A stretch of DNA of 39,252 nt from JBDHRG01 sp039807445 (GCA_039807445.1 JBDHRG010000014.1:1-39252), one strand, 5' to 3'; numbered from the stretch's first letter, positions 1 through 10,037 are shown. Notes: generated by a model from the sequence alone, not told the origin. Translations and numbers: made by a program.

Positions 1-183
1 GTGATGGGCAAGATGATCGACGCGCAGTCGATCGTCGTCGCCTCGACCGCGACCAAGTGGTACGGCCACGAGGGCGACATCCTGCGCTACGTGTTCTTCC
101 ACTCGATCGCGCTGGCAGCGCTGGTCGGCCTGCTGGTGACGCTGCAGGCGTACGTGCCGCCGTTCACCCGGCTGGTGTATTAG
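1..183 (+). CDS. lctP: L-lactate permease, C-terminal fragment (cut by window edge)
   Basis: This is the last 60 codons of a longer gene that begins before the window. The opening stretch GKMIDAQSIVVASTAT, followed by a hydrophobic helix (FHSIALAALVGLLVTLQAY), matches the conserved C-terminal end of the LctP/LldP L-lactate permease family, a proton-coupled lactate/glycolate importer of the inner membrane with about 12-14 membrane segments and a usual length near 550 residues. Only the last membrane helix and its flanks are present, so nothing can be said about the transport core. The GTG at position 1 is in frame but is not the real start. A minus-strand hydrolase ends 75 bp downstream, so this gene is the end of its transcription unit. 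Family assignment is fairly sure; substrate is inferred from the family. Confidence 0.8.
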   Translation: MMGKMIDAQSIVVASTATKWYGHEGDILRYVFFHSIALAALVGLLVTLQAYVPPFTRLVY

Positions 184-258
184 CCCGAGGCTCGATCGGA
201 CGCGACGGGGGCCGCGAGGCTCCCGTTCGCGTCCGGGTCCTGCCGGTGGCGTGGCGTT

Positions 259-999
259 TCAGCGCCGCTGCAGGAAGCGCACCAGCTCTTGCGCGAAGGC
301 TTCGGCGCGCCAGGTGTTGCTCGCGGTGACGTGGGTGGCGTAGGGCATCACCCACAGCCCGCTGTCGGGGATCGCCTCGAACATCGCCAGCGCGTCTTCG
401 AGCGGTACCAGCGGGTCGCGGTCGCCGACGGCGACCAGCGTCGGCGCCGCGAGCGCGCGCAGCGTGTCCAGTGTGTGGGTGTGGTCGGAGCTCGCCGGGT
501 CGAGCGCGTCCGACACGCGCCCGATCACCTGCATCCAGGCATCCGGGCCGCCCTGCGGCGCGTGGATCTTCGACAGCCACTTGTCCAGGCCGACGCCGCG
601 CCAGTAGGCCGGGTCGGCCATCGAGCGGGTGCCGGCATGGGTGTGCTCGTTCTTGTGATAGCTGACGCGGTACAGCACCAGCTTCGCCACGCGCGCGGGA
701 TGGTGGACCGCGAGCCACAGCGCGGTCGCCCCTCCCATCGACGATCCGCACAGGTGCGCACGCGCGATCCCGAGCGCATCCATCAGCTCGAGCACCGCAC
801 GGCCGCAGTCGGCGATCGTCAGCCGCTCGGCGCGCATCGGGCTGGCGCCGTGGCCGGGCTGGTCGGGCGCGAGGGTGCGGAAGTGCCTGGCCAGCGTCGC
901 CATCTGCGGCTTCCACTCCTCGCCGCACATGCCGCCGCTGTGCAGCAGGATCAGCGCTTCGCCGTGCGCGCCGGCTTCGGTGTAATGCAGTGGTGTCAT
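259..999 (-). CDS. Alpha/beta-fold hydrolase
   Basis: A 246-residue alpha/beta hydrolase of typical single-domain length. The nucleophile elbow G-S-S-M-G-G is at about residues 85-90 with S87 as the likely nucleophile. The acid is probably in AVGDRDPLVP and the catalytic histidine in the late YATHVT segment. LLHSGG near residues 18-23 is the oxyanion-loop region, with S in place of the common G after the His. The start was taken at the ATG read from 999, because homology begins at once (TPLHYTEAG) and the open frame further upstream is antisense to the next gene. It is divergent from the second hydrolase at 1072 with only 72 bp between them, so the two promoters must overlap. The substrate cannot be read from sequence; esterase, lactonase or C-C hydrolase activity are all possible. 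Confidence 0.85.
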   Translation of the reverse strand: MTPLHYTEAGAHGEALILLHSGGMCGEEWKPQMATLARHFRTLAPDQPGHGASPMRAERLTIADCGRAVLELMDALGIARAHLCGSSMGGATALWLAVHHPARVAKLVLYRVSYHKNEHTHAGTRSMADPAYWRGVGLDKWLSKIHAPQGGPDAWMQVIGRVSDALDPASSDHTHTLDTLRALAAPTLVAVGDRDPLVPLEDALAMFEAIPDSGLWVMPYATHVTASNTWRAEAFAQELVRFLQRR

Positions 1000-1071
1000 C
1001 TTCTGTACCGGTGCTGCGGGAAAGCGGCATTGTAGACTGGCCGGCCTGTGGCAGCCCTGGGGACGATCGGC

Positions 1072-1929
1072 ATGGACTTCCGGACCAACAGCTTCCGCGC
1101 GCTCGGCCCGCGCGGTTTCCACCGCGTGCGCTACCTGGAGTGGGGCGACCCGGCCAACCCGCGCGTGCTGTTCTGCGTGCACGGGCTGACGCGTAACGCG
1201 CGCGACTTCGACGCGCTCGCCGAGCGGCTCGCCGGGCACTACCGCGTGATCTGCCCCGACGTGGTCGGCCGCGGCGGCAGCGACTGGCTCGAAGACAAGG
1301 CCGGCTACGGCTACCCGCAGTACTGCGCCGACATGGCGGCGCTGATCGCGCGCTCGGGGGCCGACGTGCTCGACTGGGTCGGCACCTCGATGGGCGGGCT
1401 GATCGGCATGACGCTCGCCGCCCAGCCGAACACGCCGATCCGCCGGCTGGTGCTGAACGATGTCGGCCCCTTCATCCCCAAGGCCGCGCTCGAGCGCATC
1501 GCCGCCTACGTCGGGGTGCAGCTGGTGTTCGACGACCTCGAGCAGTTCGAGCGCTACGCACGTGTGATCTTCGCCCCCTTCGGCGCGCTCAGCGATGCGC
1601 AGTGGCGCGTGCTCGCCGAGCACTCGGCGCGCACGCTGCCCGACGGCCGGCTGGCCTTCGCCTACGACCCCGGCATCGCCGAGCCCTTCAGGACGATGGC
1701 GCTCGACGACCTCGACCTGTGGTCGGTCTGGGACCGCATCGCCTGCCCGACGCTGGTGCTGCGCGGCGCCGACTCCGACCTGCTGACGCCCGCGATCGCC
1801 GCCGAGATGACGGCCCGCGGCCCGCGCGCCGCGCTGGTCGAGATCCCCGGCTGCGGCCACGCGCCGGCGTTGATGGATGCGCCCCAGATCGCGACGATCC
1901 GCGACTGGCTGCTGGCGGGCGCGGCCTGA
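1072..1929 (+). CDS. Alpha/beta-fold hydrolase
   Basis: A 285-residue alpha/beta hydrolase. It shows the oxyanion motif CVHGLTRN near residue 36, the nucleophile elbow VGTSMGGLIG, a cap-like insert after NDVGPFIP, an acid in LRGADSDLL and the catalytic His in PGCGHAPALM. The last motif is typical of the lipase/epoxide-hydrolase side of the superfamily. A GTG at 1048 is in frame, but the ATG at 1072 was preferred because it has GGGGA about 9 bp upstream and the conserved N-terminus begins there. Its stop codon shares one base with the ATG of the following AEC carrier (TGATG), so the two are very likely co-transcribed and translationally coupled. It is divergent from the hydrolase at 259-999, to which it is related in fold but not closely in sequence. 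Substrate unknown. Confidence 0.87.
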   Translation: MDFRTNSFRALGPRGFHRVRYLEWGDPANPRVLFCVHGLTRNARDFDALAERLAGHYRVICPDVVGRGGSDWLEDKAGYGYPQYCADMAALIARSGADVLDWVGTSMGGLIGMTLAAQPNTPIRRLVLNDVGPFIPKAALERIAAYVGVQLVFDDLEQFERYARVIFAPFGALSDAQWRVLAEHSARTLPDGRLAFAYDPGIAEPFRTMALDDLDLWSVWDRIACPTLVLRGADSDLLTPAIAAEMTARGPRAALVEIPGCGHAPALMDAPQIATIRDWLLAGAA

Positions 1930-2804
1930 TGCTGTTGCTGCGCATCCTCGGCATCATCTTCCCGGTGTTCGCGGTCGCCGGCATCGGCGTCGCCTACGGC
2001 TTGCGCCACAAGCCCGACATGGCGGTGGTGAACCGCCTGAACATGGAAGTGTTCGCACCGGCGCTGGTGTTCTGGGCGCTGACCGACAAGCCCTTCGAGT
2101 TCGCCGCCTACGCCGACCTCGCGTTCGGCGGCGTCGCGGTGATCCTCGGTTCGGGGCTGCTGCTGTGGCCGCTGACGCCGCTGCTCGGCGTCGCGCCCAA
2201 GACCTTCCTGCCGCCGATGATGTTCAACAACTCGGGCAACATGGGCATCCCGCTGATGCTGTTCGCCTTCGGCGACGCCGTGCTGCAGGCGGCGGTGGTG
2301 CTGTTCATCATCGAGATGGTGCTGCACTTCACCGTCGGGTTGTACCTCCTCGACCACCGTACGCGCTTCGGGCAGCTGCTGCGCATGCCGATGATCCAGG
2401 CCACCGTGGCCGGGCTCGCCTTCGGCGTGCTCGGCTGGCCGCTACCGGGGCCGCTGGCCGAGACGATCAAACTGCTCGGCCAGGTGTCGGTGCCGCTGCT
2501 GCTGTTCTCGCTCGGCGTGCGACTGCGCGACGTCGACTTGCGCGACTGGAAGCTCGGCGTGCTCGGCGCGGCGCTGTGCCCGCTGTCGGGGGTGATCGTC
2601 GTCGCGCTGGTACAACCCTGGCTCGAGCTGACCGCGCTGCAGACGTCGGCGCTGCTGGTGTTCGGCGCGCTGCCGCCGGCGGTGATGAACGTGCTGGTCG
2701 CCGAGCAGTACCGACAGGAGCCCGAGCGCGTCGCCTCGATCGTGATGCTCGGCAACCTCGGCGCGCTGGTGGCGATCCCGGTGGTGCTGGCGTTCGCGCT
2801 GTAG
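1929..2804 (+). CDS. AEC-family (auxin efflux carrier type) membrane transporter
   Basis: A 291-residue integral membrane protein with about eight to ten hydrophobic segments spread along its whole length, the usual size of bacterial AEC carriers. The family signature in the first half (NRLNMEVFAPALVF, then the polar break MFNNSGNMGIPL in a membrane segment) and the matching break in the second half (QVSVPLLLFSLGVRL, then FGALPPAVMNVLVAEQY) show the inverted two-fold repeat of this family. Bacterial members export or import small carboxylic acids such as malate. The specific substrate is not visible. The start overlaps the stop of the upstream hydrolase by one base, which suggests the carrier may move the substrate or product of that hydrolase; that is inference from position only. 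Confidence 0.88.
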   Translation: MLLLRILGIIFPVFAVAGIGVAYGLRHKPDMAVVNRLNMEVFAPALVFWALTDKPFEFAAYADLAFGGVAVILGSGLLLWPLTPLLGVAPKTFLPPMMFNNSGNMGIPLMLFAFGDAVLQAAVVLFIIEMVLHFTVGLYLLDHRTRFGQLLRMPMIQATVAGLAFGVLGWPLPGPLAETIKLLGQVSVPLLLFSLGVRLRDVDLRDWKLGVLGAALCPLSGVIVVALVQPWLELTALQTSALLVFGALPPAVMNVLVAEQYRQEPERVASIVMLGNLGALVAIPVVLAFAL

Positions 2805-2861
2805 CCAGACGCCGCTGACGGCATACGCTAGTAAGATACCGAACCGAATGGAGGGCGGCCG

Positions 2862-3233
2862 ATGAGCCAGGCGATCAACGTGTTCGGCGCGCCGCTCGCG
2901 CCGTGCTGCACCGATCCGATGACCGGCTTCTACCGCACCGGCGCGTGCGAGACCGGCCGCGAGGACTTCGGCTCGCACACCGTGTGCGTACAGGTCAACG
3001 CCGATTTCCTCGAATTCTCGAAGGCGCGCGGCAACGATCTGAGCACGCCGCGGCCCGAGCTCGGCTTCCCGGGCTTGCAGCCCGGCGACCGCTGGTGCCT
3101 GTGCGCGCCACGCTGGCAGGAAGCCTTCGAGGCCGGCATCGCGCCGGCGGTGGTGCTGCGGGCGACGCACCAGGCGGCGCTCGAGTGGGTCGCGCTCGCC
3201 GACCTCAAGCGCCACGCGCTCGACCTGTGCTAG
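2862..3233 (+). CDS. DUF2237 family protein
   Basis: A 123-residue soluble protein of the DUF2237 family. It is recognised from the start NVFGAPLAPCCTDPMTGFYR, the segment GSHTVCVQVNADFLEFSKARGNDLSTP and the later RWCLCAPRWQEAF. The length is normal for the family. Several cysteines are conserved (two adjacent in PCC, one in TVC, two in RWCLC), which could bind metal or form disulfides, but no activity is established for the family that I can state. The start ATG at 2862 is preceded by GGAGGGCGG, a good ribosome site. It stands alone, 57 bp after the AEC carrier and 100 bp before the EamA gene, and may have its own promoter. Confidence 0.85.
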   Translation: MSQAINVFGAPLAPCCTDPMTGFYRTGACETGREDFGSHTVCVQVNADFLEFSKARGNDLSTPRPELGFPGLQPGDRWCLCAPRWQEAFEAGIAPAVVLRATHQAALEWVALADLKRHALDLC

Positions 3234-3333
3234 CCGCCGGTACAGCCGCCGTCGGCGCGTGGTGCGCGGTGTGCATGGGCCGGCGCAGCCGCAGCGGTTA
3301 AGCTGGGCGGCCCGATCCGACAGGAACGACGAG

Positions 3334-4227
3334 ATGACGACGACCGCCCATTCCCCGAGCGCCGCTGAGCGTGCGATGCCGGCGCTGTTCGTGGTGCTGT
3401 GGAGCACCGGCTTCATCGGCGCCAAGCTCGGCCTGCCCTACGCCGAACCCTTCACCTTCCTGGCGCTGCGCATGGCGATCGCGGCCGCGCTGCTCGCCGC
3501 CTTCGCGCTGGCGACGCGCGCGCCGTGGCCGGCCGACTGGCGCAGCGTCGGCCACATCGCCGTCGCCGGCCTGCTGGTGCACGCGGTCTACCTCGGCGGC
3601 GTGTTCGCGGCGATCGGTGCCGGGCTGCCGGCCGGGATCGCCGCGCTGATCGTCGGCATCCAGCCGCTCGCGACCGCGGCGCTCGCGGGGCCGCTGCTCG
3701 GCGAGCGCATCGGCCGCGTGCAGTGGCTGGGGCTGGCGCTGGGGCTGGCCGGCGTCGTGCTGGTGGTCGCCGGCCGCGGCCAGCTCGGCGGGCAGGTGTC
3801 GGCCGGCGGGCTCGCCGCGATCTTCGCCGCGCTCGCCGGCATCACCGTCGGCACGCTGTACCAGAAGCGCCGCTGCACCGGCATGGACCTGCGCTCGGGC
3901 GGCGTGATCCAGTACGCCGCGACCGGGATCGCGCTCGGGGTGCTGGCGCTGGCCTTCGAGACGCGGCAGGTGCGCTGGAGCGGCGAGTTCGCCTTCGCGC
4001 TCGGCTGGCTGGTGCTGGTGCTGTCGGTCGGTGCGGTGGGGCTGCTGTACACGCTGATCCGCCGCGGCGAGGCGGCGCGCGTCGCCAGCCTGTTCTACCT
4101 GACGCCGCCGGTCACCGCGCTGTTCGCCTGGGCGCTGTTCGACGAACGCCTCGGCGCGGCATCGCTCGCCGGCATGGCGGTGGTGATGCTCGGCGTGGTG
4201 CTCGCCAACCGCAGGTCCGCGGCATGA
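3334..4227 (+). CDS. EamA/DMT-family transporter
   Basis: A 297-residue inner-membrane protein of the drug/metabolite transporter superfamily. It has ten hydrophobic segments arranged as two EamA repeats: ALFVVLWSTGFIGAKLGLPY begins the first, and the second starts near ISAGG-type glycine-rich sequence and ends AGMAVVMLGVVLANR. The usual EamA landmark of a helix followed by a paired Pro-Gly-type break (GLPAGIAALIVGIQPLATA) is present. The family exports amino acids or other metabolites; the substrate is not visible. The ATG at 3334 was chosen over upstream in-frame codons because the first helix follows closely and GGAACGACGAG lies just upstream. It overlaps the next gene by four bases (ATGA). 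Confidence 0.9.
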   Translation: MTTTAHSPSAAERAMPALFVVLWSTGFIGAKLGLPYAEPFTFLALRMAIAAALLAAFALATRAPWPADWRSVGHIAVAGLLVHAVYLGGVFAAIGAGLPAGIAALIVGIQPLATAALAGPLLGERIGRVQWLGLALGLAGVVLVVAGRGQLGGQVSAGGLAAIFAALAGITVGTLYQKRRCTGMDLRSGGVIQYAATGIALGVLALAFETRQVRWSGEFAFALGWLVLVLSVGAVGLLYTLIRRGEAARVASLFYLTPPVTALFAWALFDERLGAASLAGMAVVMLGVVLANRRSAA

Positions 4228-4739
4228 TCCGCGCCGTGCTGTTCGACTGGGGCGGCACGCTGATGCGCGAGCTGCCCTTTGCCGGGCCGATGAAGGACTG
4301 GCCGCGGGTCGAGGCGCTGCCGCACGCCGCGGCGACCCTGGCGCGGCTGCATGCGCGGGGCTCGAGGCTGGCGCTGGCGAGCAACGCCGAGGATTCGGGC
4401 GCCGCCGACATCCGTGCGGCGCTGGCACGGGCTGGGCTGGCGGCGTTCATCGAGCGCGTCTTCTGCGCGCGCGAGCTCGGCGCGCGCAAGCCCGAGCCGG
4501 CGTTCTTCGCCGCCTGCCTCGACGGCCTCGGGCTGGCGGCGGACCAGGTCGTGATGGTCGGCGACGGCTGGGAAACCGACGTGCTCGGCGCGGTGCGGGC
4601 CGGGCTGCACGCCGTCTGGCTGTCGCCCCGGCCCGCGCCGCGCCCGCTGCCGGTGATCCGCGATCTCGCCGAGCTGCCGGCGCTGCTCGAGCGGCTCGGC
4701 GCGACGCCGCCTGTGGCGCACGCGACACGTTCGGGGTAG
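4224..4739 (+). CDS. HAD-superfamily hydrolase (phosphatase-like)
   Basis: A 171-residue HAD-type hydrolase. Motif I is FDWGGTL near residue 8; the second acid of the usual DxDxT is replaced by G-G, i.e. DWGGT, a variant seen in some HAD subgroups. Motif II is LALASNAE, motif III the lysine in GARKPEPAFF, and motif IV VMVGDGWETDVLGA. The order and spacing are normal for a small-cap member. The missing second aspartate of motif I means phosphatase activity should not be assumed. The start overlaps the EamA gene by four bases (ATGA), so the two are translationally coupled. Physiological substrate unknown. Confidence 0.85.
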   Translation: MIRAVLFDWGGTLMRELPFAGPMKDWPRVEALPHAAATLARLHARGSRLALASNAEDSGAADIRAALARAGLAAFIERVFCARELGARKPEPAFFAACLDGLGLAADQVVMVGDGWETDVLGAVRAGLHAVWLSPRPAPRPLPVIRDLAELPALLERLGATPPVAHATRSG

Positions 4740-4775
4740 AGCGCTGGTCGGGACCTTGGAACTCGGTGCTGCTAT

Positions 4776-4796
4776 ATGGTACTAAGACGGTACCAT
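4776..4796. promoter_or_regulatory. Palindromic operator candidate upstream of the suf operon
   Basis: A perfect 7-bp inverted repeat, ATGGTAC (4776-4782) and GTACCAT (4790-4796), with a 7-bp spacer, ending 13 bp before the Rrf2 start codon. It is the only clear dyad in the 70-bp gap before the operon and sits where a promoter -10 region would be expected (TTGGAA at 4756-4761 could be the -35). Rrf2 regulators such as IscR autoregulate their own operon from such dyads, so this is the likely binding site of the following gene product; binding itself is inference. Confidence 0.55.
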
Positions 4797-4809
4797 TTGG
4801 AGCATCCCC

Positions 4810-5264
4810 ATGTTCCGCCTGAACCGCGAAACCGATTACGGCATCGTGCTGTTGAGCTGCATCGCCCGCGAGCCCGGCGCCTCGTTCAGCGCCGCGCAGC
4901 TCGCCGAGCGCGGCGGGCTGCCGCAACCGACCGTCAGCAAGGTGCTGAAACTGCTCGCGCGCGCCGGCCTCCTGGTGTCGAGCCGCGGCGCGCGCGGCGG
5001 CTACAGCCTGGCGCGACCGGCGGCGGCGATCAGCGTCGCCGACATCGTCACCGCGCTCGACGGCCCGATCGCGCTGACCGAGTGCAGCCCGGACGGCCAC
5101 GGCGCCTGCTCCTACCTGAGCCACTGCCACCTGAACGGCCACTGGGCGGCGATCAACCAGGCGATCCGCGCCGCGCTCGAAGGCGTGACGCTCGCCGACC
5201 TCGGCCATCCGATCCCAGCCACCGCGGCGGCGCCCGTGCCGCGCAGCTACGCGAGGACTCCGTC

Positions 5265-5268
<4 letters not shown>
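4810..5268 (+). CDS. Rrf2-family iron-sulfur sensor, SUF operon regulator
   Basis: A 152-residue Rrf2-family transcription factor. The N-terminal winged helix-turn-helix is clear (TDYGIVLLSCIA, then LPQPTVSKVLKLLARAGLL and the wing SSRGARGGYSLARP). Three cysteines follow at C92, C100 and C106 in ECSPDGHGACSYLSHC, very close to the C92/C98/C104 cluster ligands of IscR, so it probably binds an iron-sulfur cluster and senses cluster supply or oxidative stress. It is the first gene of the suf operon and overlaps sufB by four bases (ATGA), so regulator and assembly genes share one mRNA. The dyad at 4776-4796 is the likely autoregulatory site. This is the family annotated as SUF system assembly regulator. 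A short proline- and alanine-rich tail follows the cluster region. Confidence 0.92.
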
Positions 5269-6707
<1,439 letters not shown>

Positions 6708-6752
6708 CGCGGCGCCCGACCCCCTGCTGCGGACCGAAAACGGAGTGACCCG

Positions 6753-7526
6753 ATGAACCTGCTCGAAATCCGCGACCTGCACGCCAGCGTCGACGGCCGC
6801 GAAATCCTCAAGGGCGTCAGCCTGGCGATCCGCCCCGGCGAAGTGCACGCGATCATGGGCCCGAACGGCTCGGGCAAGAGCACCTTGGCCAACATCGTCG
6901 CCGGGCGTCCCGGCTACGCCGCGACCGCGGGCGAAGTGCTGTACCGGGGTACGGACCTGCTGGCGCTCGCGCCCGAGGAGCGCGCGCGCGAAGGCGTGTT
7001 CCTGGCCTTCCAGTACCCGGTCGAGATCCCCGGAGTCAACAATCTGTACTTCCTGAAGGCGGCGCTGAACGCGATCCGCAAGCACCGCGGCGAAGACGAG
7101 CTCGACGCGCTCGACTTCCTCGAGCGCGTGCAGCGGAAGGCCGGGCTGGTGAAGATGGACGAGAGCTTCTTCAAGCGCCCGGTCAACGAAGGCTTTTCCG
7201 GCGGCGAAAAGAAGCGCAACGAGATCCTGCAGATGACGGTGCTCGAGCCGCAACTGGCGGTGCTCGACGAGACCGACTCGGGGCTCGACATCGATGCGCT
7301 GAAGGTGGTCGCCGATGGCGTCAACGCGCTGCGCGGCCCCGAGCGCGGCTTCCTGGTGATCACGCATTACCAGCGCCTGCTCGACTACATCGTGCCCGAC
7401 CACGTGCACGTGCTGGTCGACGGCCGCATCGTGCGCTCGGGCGGTGCCGGGCTCGCGCTCGAGCTCGAAGCGCAGGGCTACGGCGACTTCGGACGCGCGG
7501 GCGGTGCCAGCCGCGCCGGCGCCTGA
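6753..7526 (+). CDS. sufC: Fe-S assembly ATPase SufC
   Basis: SufC, 257 residues, the ABC-type ATPase of the SufBC2D complex. It shows Walker A GPNGSGKST, Q-loop AFQYPVEIPG, the family-specific signature FSGGEKKRNEI, Walker B LAVLDETDSGLDID and the switch histidine in VITHYQRLLDYI. DETDSGLDID is characteristic of SufC as against transport ATPases. It is cytoplasmic and has no membrane partner. The ATG at 6753 has GGAGTGACCCG just upstream. The stop is 10 bp before sufD. The last dozen residues (RAGGASRAGA) are a low-complexity extension, a little longer than the usual end. Confidence 0.98.
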   Translation: MNLLEIRDLHASVDGREILKGVSLAIRPGEVHAIMGPNGSGKSTLANIVAGRPGYAATAGEVLYRGTDLLALAPEERAREGVFLAFQYPVEIPGVNNLYFLKAALNAIRKHRGEDELDALDFLERVQRKAGLVKMDESFFKRPVNEGFSGGEKKRNEILQMTVLEPQLAVLDETDSGLDIDALKVVADGVNALRGPERGFLVITHYQRLLDYIVPDHVHVLVDGRIVRSGGAGLALELEAQGYGDFGRAGGASRAGA

Positions 7527-7536
7527 GGAGGCGGCG

Positions 7537-8811
7537 ATGGCGACCCCGTTGAACCCGCTCCCGCTCGATGCCTGGCGCGAAGCCTTCGAAGCCTTCCTCG
7601 AGTTGCCGGCCGAGGGCCGCGCCGACGAGGACGCGCGCCGCGCCGCCTTCGAGCGCTTCGCCGCGCTCGGCTTCCCGACCCGCCGCCTCGAAGGCTGGCG
7701 CTTCACCGACCTCGCGCCGCTGCGCGGCACGGTGTTCGAACCCGGCGCCGGCGACCGTCCGCTCGATGCCGCCTGGCTCGCGCCGCTGGTCGACGGGCCG
7801 CGGCTGGTGTTCGTCAACGGCCGCCACGCGCCGTGGCTGTCGCAGCTCGAGGGCTTGCCGGCGGGCGCGCGGCTCGAAGCCGTGCCGGCGCTGCCGGTCG
7901 GCTTCGACGGTGACGACGCGCTCGCCGCGCTGCACGCGGCCTTCGTCGAAGACGAGGCGCGGCTGGTGCTCGCGCCCGGCGTCGCGCTCGAGCGGCCGCT
8001 GCACCTGCTGTTGCTGAGCGTCGGCGACGGTACGCTGGCGACGCCGCGCGTCGTGCTCGAGCTCGGCGAGGGCGCTGCAGCGACGGTGGTCGAAGAGCAC
8101 CGCGGCCAGGGCGCGTACTGGAGCAATCCGCAGGCGAGCATCCGGCTCCGGGCCGGCGCGAGGCTGACGCACGTCGCGCTGCAGGACGAGGCGCCCGAAG
8201 CCAGCCACACCGCGCGGCTGGCGGTGCGGCTGGCGCGCGATGCGCGGCTCGCGCTCGCCCGGGTCTGGCTCGGCGGCCGGCTGGCGCGCGCCGATCTGGC
8301 GCTGGCGCTCGACGGCGAAGGCGCCGAGGCGACGCTCGAAGGCTTGAGTCTGGTCGGCGACGGCCAGACCGCCGACCACCACGTCGATCTGCGCCATGCG
8401 GTGGCGCACGGCAGCAGCCGCCAGACCTTCCGCGCGGTGCTGTCCGGCGCCGCGCGCAGCGTGTTCGACGGCACGATCCGCGTCGAGCCCGGTGCGCAGA
8501 AGACCGATGCGCAGCAGCAGGCGCGCAACCTGCTGCTGTCGCGGCGTGCGGTCGCCAACACCCAGCCGCGGCTCGAGATCTTCGCCGACGACGTCAAGTG
8601 CGGCCACGGTGCGACCGTCGGCGCGCTCGACGACGATGCGCTGTTCTACCTGCGCAGCCGCGGCCTCGGTGAAGCCGAGGCGCGCGCGATGCTGGTACGC
8701 GCCTTCGCCGCCGAATTCGTCGACGTGCTGGCGGACGCCGGGCTGGTCGGTATCGTGCGCCGCCTCGAGGCCCGGCTCGCCGCGTTTCTGGACAGGGAGG
8801 GCAGGCCATGA
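7537..8811 (+). CDS. sufD: Fe-S cluster assembly protein SufD
   Basis: SufD, 424 residues, the SufB paralogue that forms a heterodimeric beta-helix with it and is needed for iron entry. The N-terminus (PLPLDAWREAFEAF, then GFPTRRLEGWRFTDLAPL) and the conserved C-terminal core are typical: RAVLSGAARSVFDGTIRV, AQKTDAQQQARNLLLS, PRLEIFADDVKCGHGATVG and FYLRSRGLGEAEARAML. The motif KCGHGATVG contains the conserved histidine at the SufB-SufD interface. The ATG at 7537 was chosen over in-frame codons inside sufC because AGGAGG lies 8 bp before it and homology starts there. The stop overlaps the sufS start (ATGA). Confidence 0.97.
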   Translation: MATPLNPLPLDAWREAFEAFLELPAEGRADEDARRAAFERFAALGFPTRRLEGWRFTDLAPLRGTVFEPGAGDRPLDAAWLAPLVDGPRLVFVNGRHAPWLSQLEGLPAGARLEAVPALPVGFDGDDALAALHAAFVEDEARLVLAPGVALERPLHLLLLSVGDGTLATPRVVLELGEGAAATVVEEHRGQGAYWSNPQASIRLRAGARLTHVALQDEAPEASHTARLAVRLARDARLALARVWLGGRLARADLALALDGEGAEATLEGLSLVGDGQTADHHVDLRHAVAHGSSRQTFRAVLSGAARSVFDGTIRVEPGAQKTDAQQQARNLLLSRRAVANTQPRLEIFADDVKCGHGATVGALDDDALFYLRSRGLGEAEARAMLVRAFAAEFVDVLADAGLVGIVRRLEARLAAFLDREGRP

Positions 8812-10037
8812 CCCATCCGAATTACGAGCTCACCGCGATCCGGGCGCAATTCCCGGTGCTGGCGCAACAGGTGCACGGCAAGCCGCTCGCCTACCTCGAC
8901 AACGCCGCCTCGGGGCAGAAGCCGCAGGCGGTGCTCGACGCCGTGCACGAGTGCTACGCGAGCTACTACGCCAACATCCACCGCGGCGTGCACCGGCTGT
9001 CCGAGCGCTCGACCGCCGCCTTCGAGCGTGCGCGCGAGCAGGTGCGCACCTTCGTCAACGCCGAGGCCGCCGACGAGATCGTGTTCGTGCGCGGCACCAC
9101 CGAGGCGATCAACCTGGTCGCGCACAGCTTCCTGCGCCCGCGCCTCGAGCCCGGCGACGAAGTGCTGCTGACCGAGATGGAGCACCACTCGAACATCGTT
9201 CCCTGGCAGCTGGTGTGCGCCGAGCGCGGCGCGACGGTCCGCGCGGTGCCGGTGCTCGACGACGGTTCGCTCGACCTCGGGGCGTACGCCGAGCTGCTCG
9301 GCCCGAAGACCAGGCTGGTCGCGCTCGCGCACGTCTCCAACGTGCTCGGCACCGTGAACCCGGTCGCCGAGATGGTGCGGACGGCGCACGCGCGCGGCGT
9401 GCCGGTGCTGGTCGACGGCGCGCAGGCGGTGCCGCACCTGGCGGTCGACGTCCGGCGACTCGGCTGCGACTTCTACGCCTTTTCCGGGCACAAGGTCTAC
9501 GCGCCCTCGGGCATCGGCGCGCTGTACGGCAAGGCCGAGCATCTGGCGGCGATGCCGCCGTACCAGGGCGGCGGCGGCATGATCCGCCGCGTGACCCTGG
9601 AGCGCACGAGCTGGGCCGATCCGCCGGCGCGCTTCGAGGCCGGCACGCCGGCGATCGCCGAGGCGATCGGGCTGGGTGCGGCGCTCGACTGGCTGCGCGC
9701 GCTCGGCATCGAGGCGGTCGCCGCGCACGAAGCGGCGCTCGAGCGCTACGCCAGCCACCTGCTGGCCGAGATCCCGGGGCTGCGGCTGATCGGCACCGCG
9801 GCGCACAAGGCCGCGGTGGTGTCGTTCGCGATGGAGCGCGTGCACCCGCACGACATCGGCACCATCCTCGACCGCGAAGGCATCGCGATCCGCGTCGGCC
9901 ACCACTGCGCGCAGCCGCTGATGGACCGCTTCGGCGTGCCGGCGACCGCGCGCGCCTCGTTCGCCGCGTACAACACGCGCGACGAAGTCGACGCGCTGGC
10001 GAAGGCGCTGTGGAAAGTGAAGGAGTGGTTCGACTGA
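8808..10037 (+). CDS. sufS: Cysteine desulfurase SufS (group II)
   Basis: SufS, 409 residues, a PLP-dependent cysteine desulfurase that takes sulfur from L-cysteine as a persulfide and passes it to SufU (or SufE) for cluster assembly. The PLP lysine is K229 in FSGHKVYAPSGIGALYG. The catalytic cysteine is C367 in VGHHCAQPLM, matching C364 of the E. coli enzyme, and the N-terminal YLDNAASGQKP and histidine in TEMEHHSN are typical. RAGHHC-type sequence with no long loop insertion marks the SufS/CsdA group as opposed to IscS. The start overlaps the end of sufD by four bases. AAGGAG near 10019 inside its 3' end serves the next start codon. The partner scaffold SufU is encoded next, so sulfur transfer likely goes SufS to SufU. 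Confidence 0.98.
   Translation: MTHPNYELTAIRAQFPVLAQQVHGKPLAYLDNAASGQKPQAVLDAVHECYASYYANIHRGVHRLSERSTAAFERAREQVRTFVNAEAADEIVFVRGTTEAINLVAHSFLRPRLEPGDEVLLTEMEHHSNIVPWQLVCAERGATVRAVPVLDDGSLDLGAYAELLGPKTRLVALAHVSNVLGTVNPVAEMVRTAHARGVPVLVDGAQAVPHLAVDVRRLGCDFYAFSGHKVYAPSGIGALYGKAEHLAAMPPYQGGGGMIRRVTLERTSWADPPARFEAGTPAIAEAIGLGAALDWLRALGIEAVAAHEAALERYASHLLAEIPGLRLIGTAAHKAAVVSFAMERVHPHDIGTILDREGIAIRVGHHCAQPLMDRFGVPATARASFAAYNTRDEVDALAKALWKVKEWFD

Noticed and set aside
1048..1071. GTG at 1048 as the start of the second alpha/beta hydrolase
   Set aside because: The ATG at 1072 has a better placed GGGGA, and the conserved N-terminus starts there.
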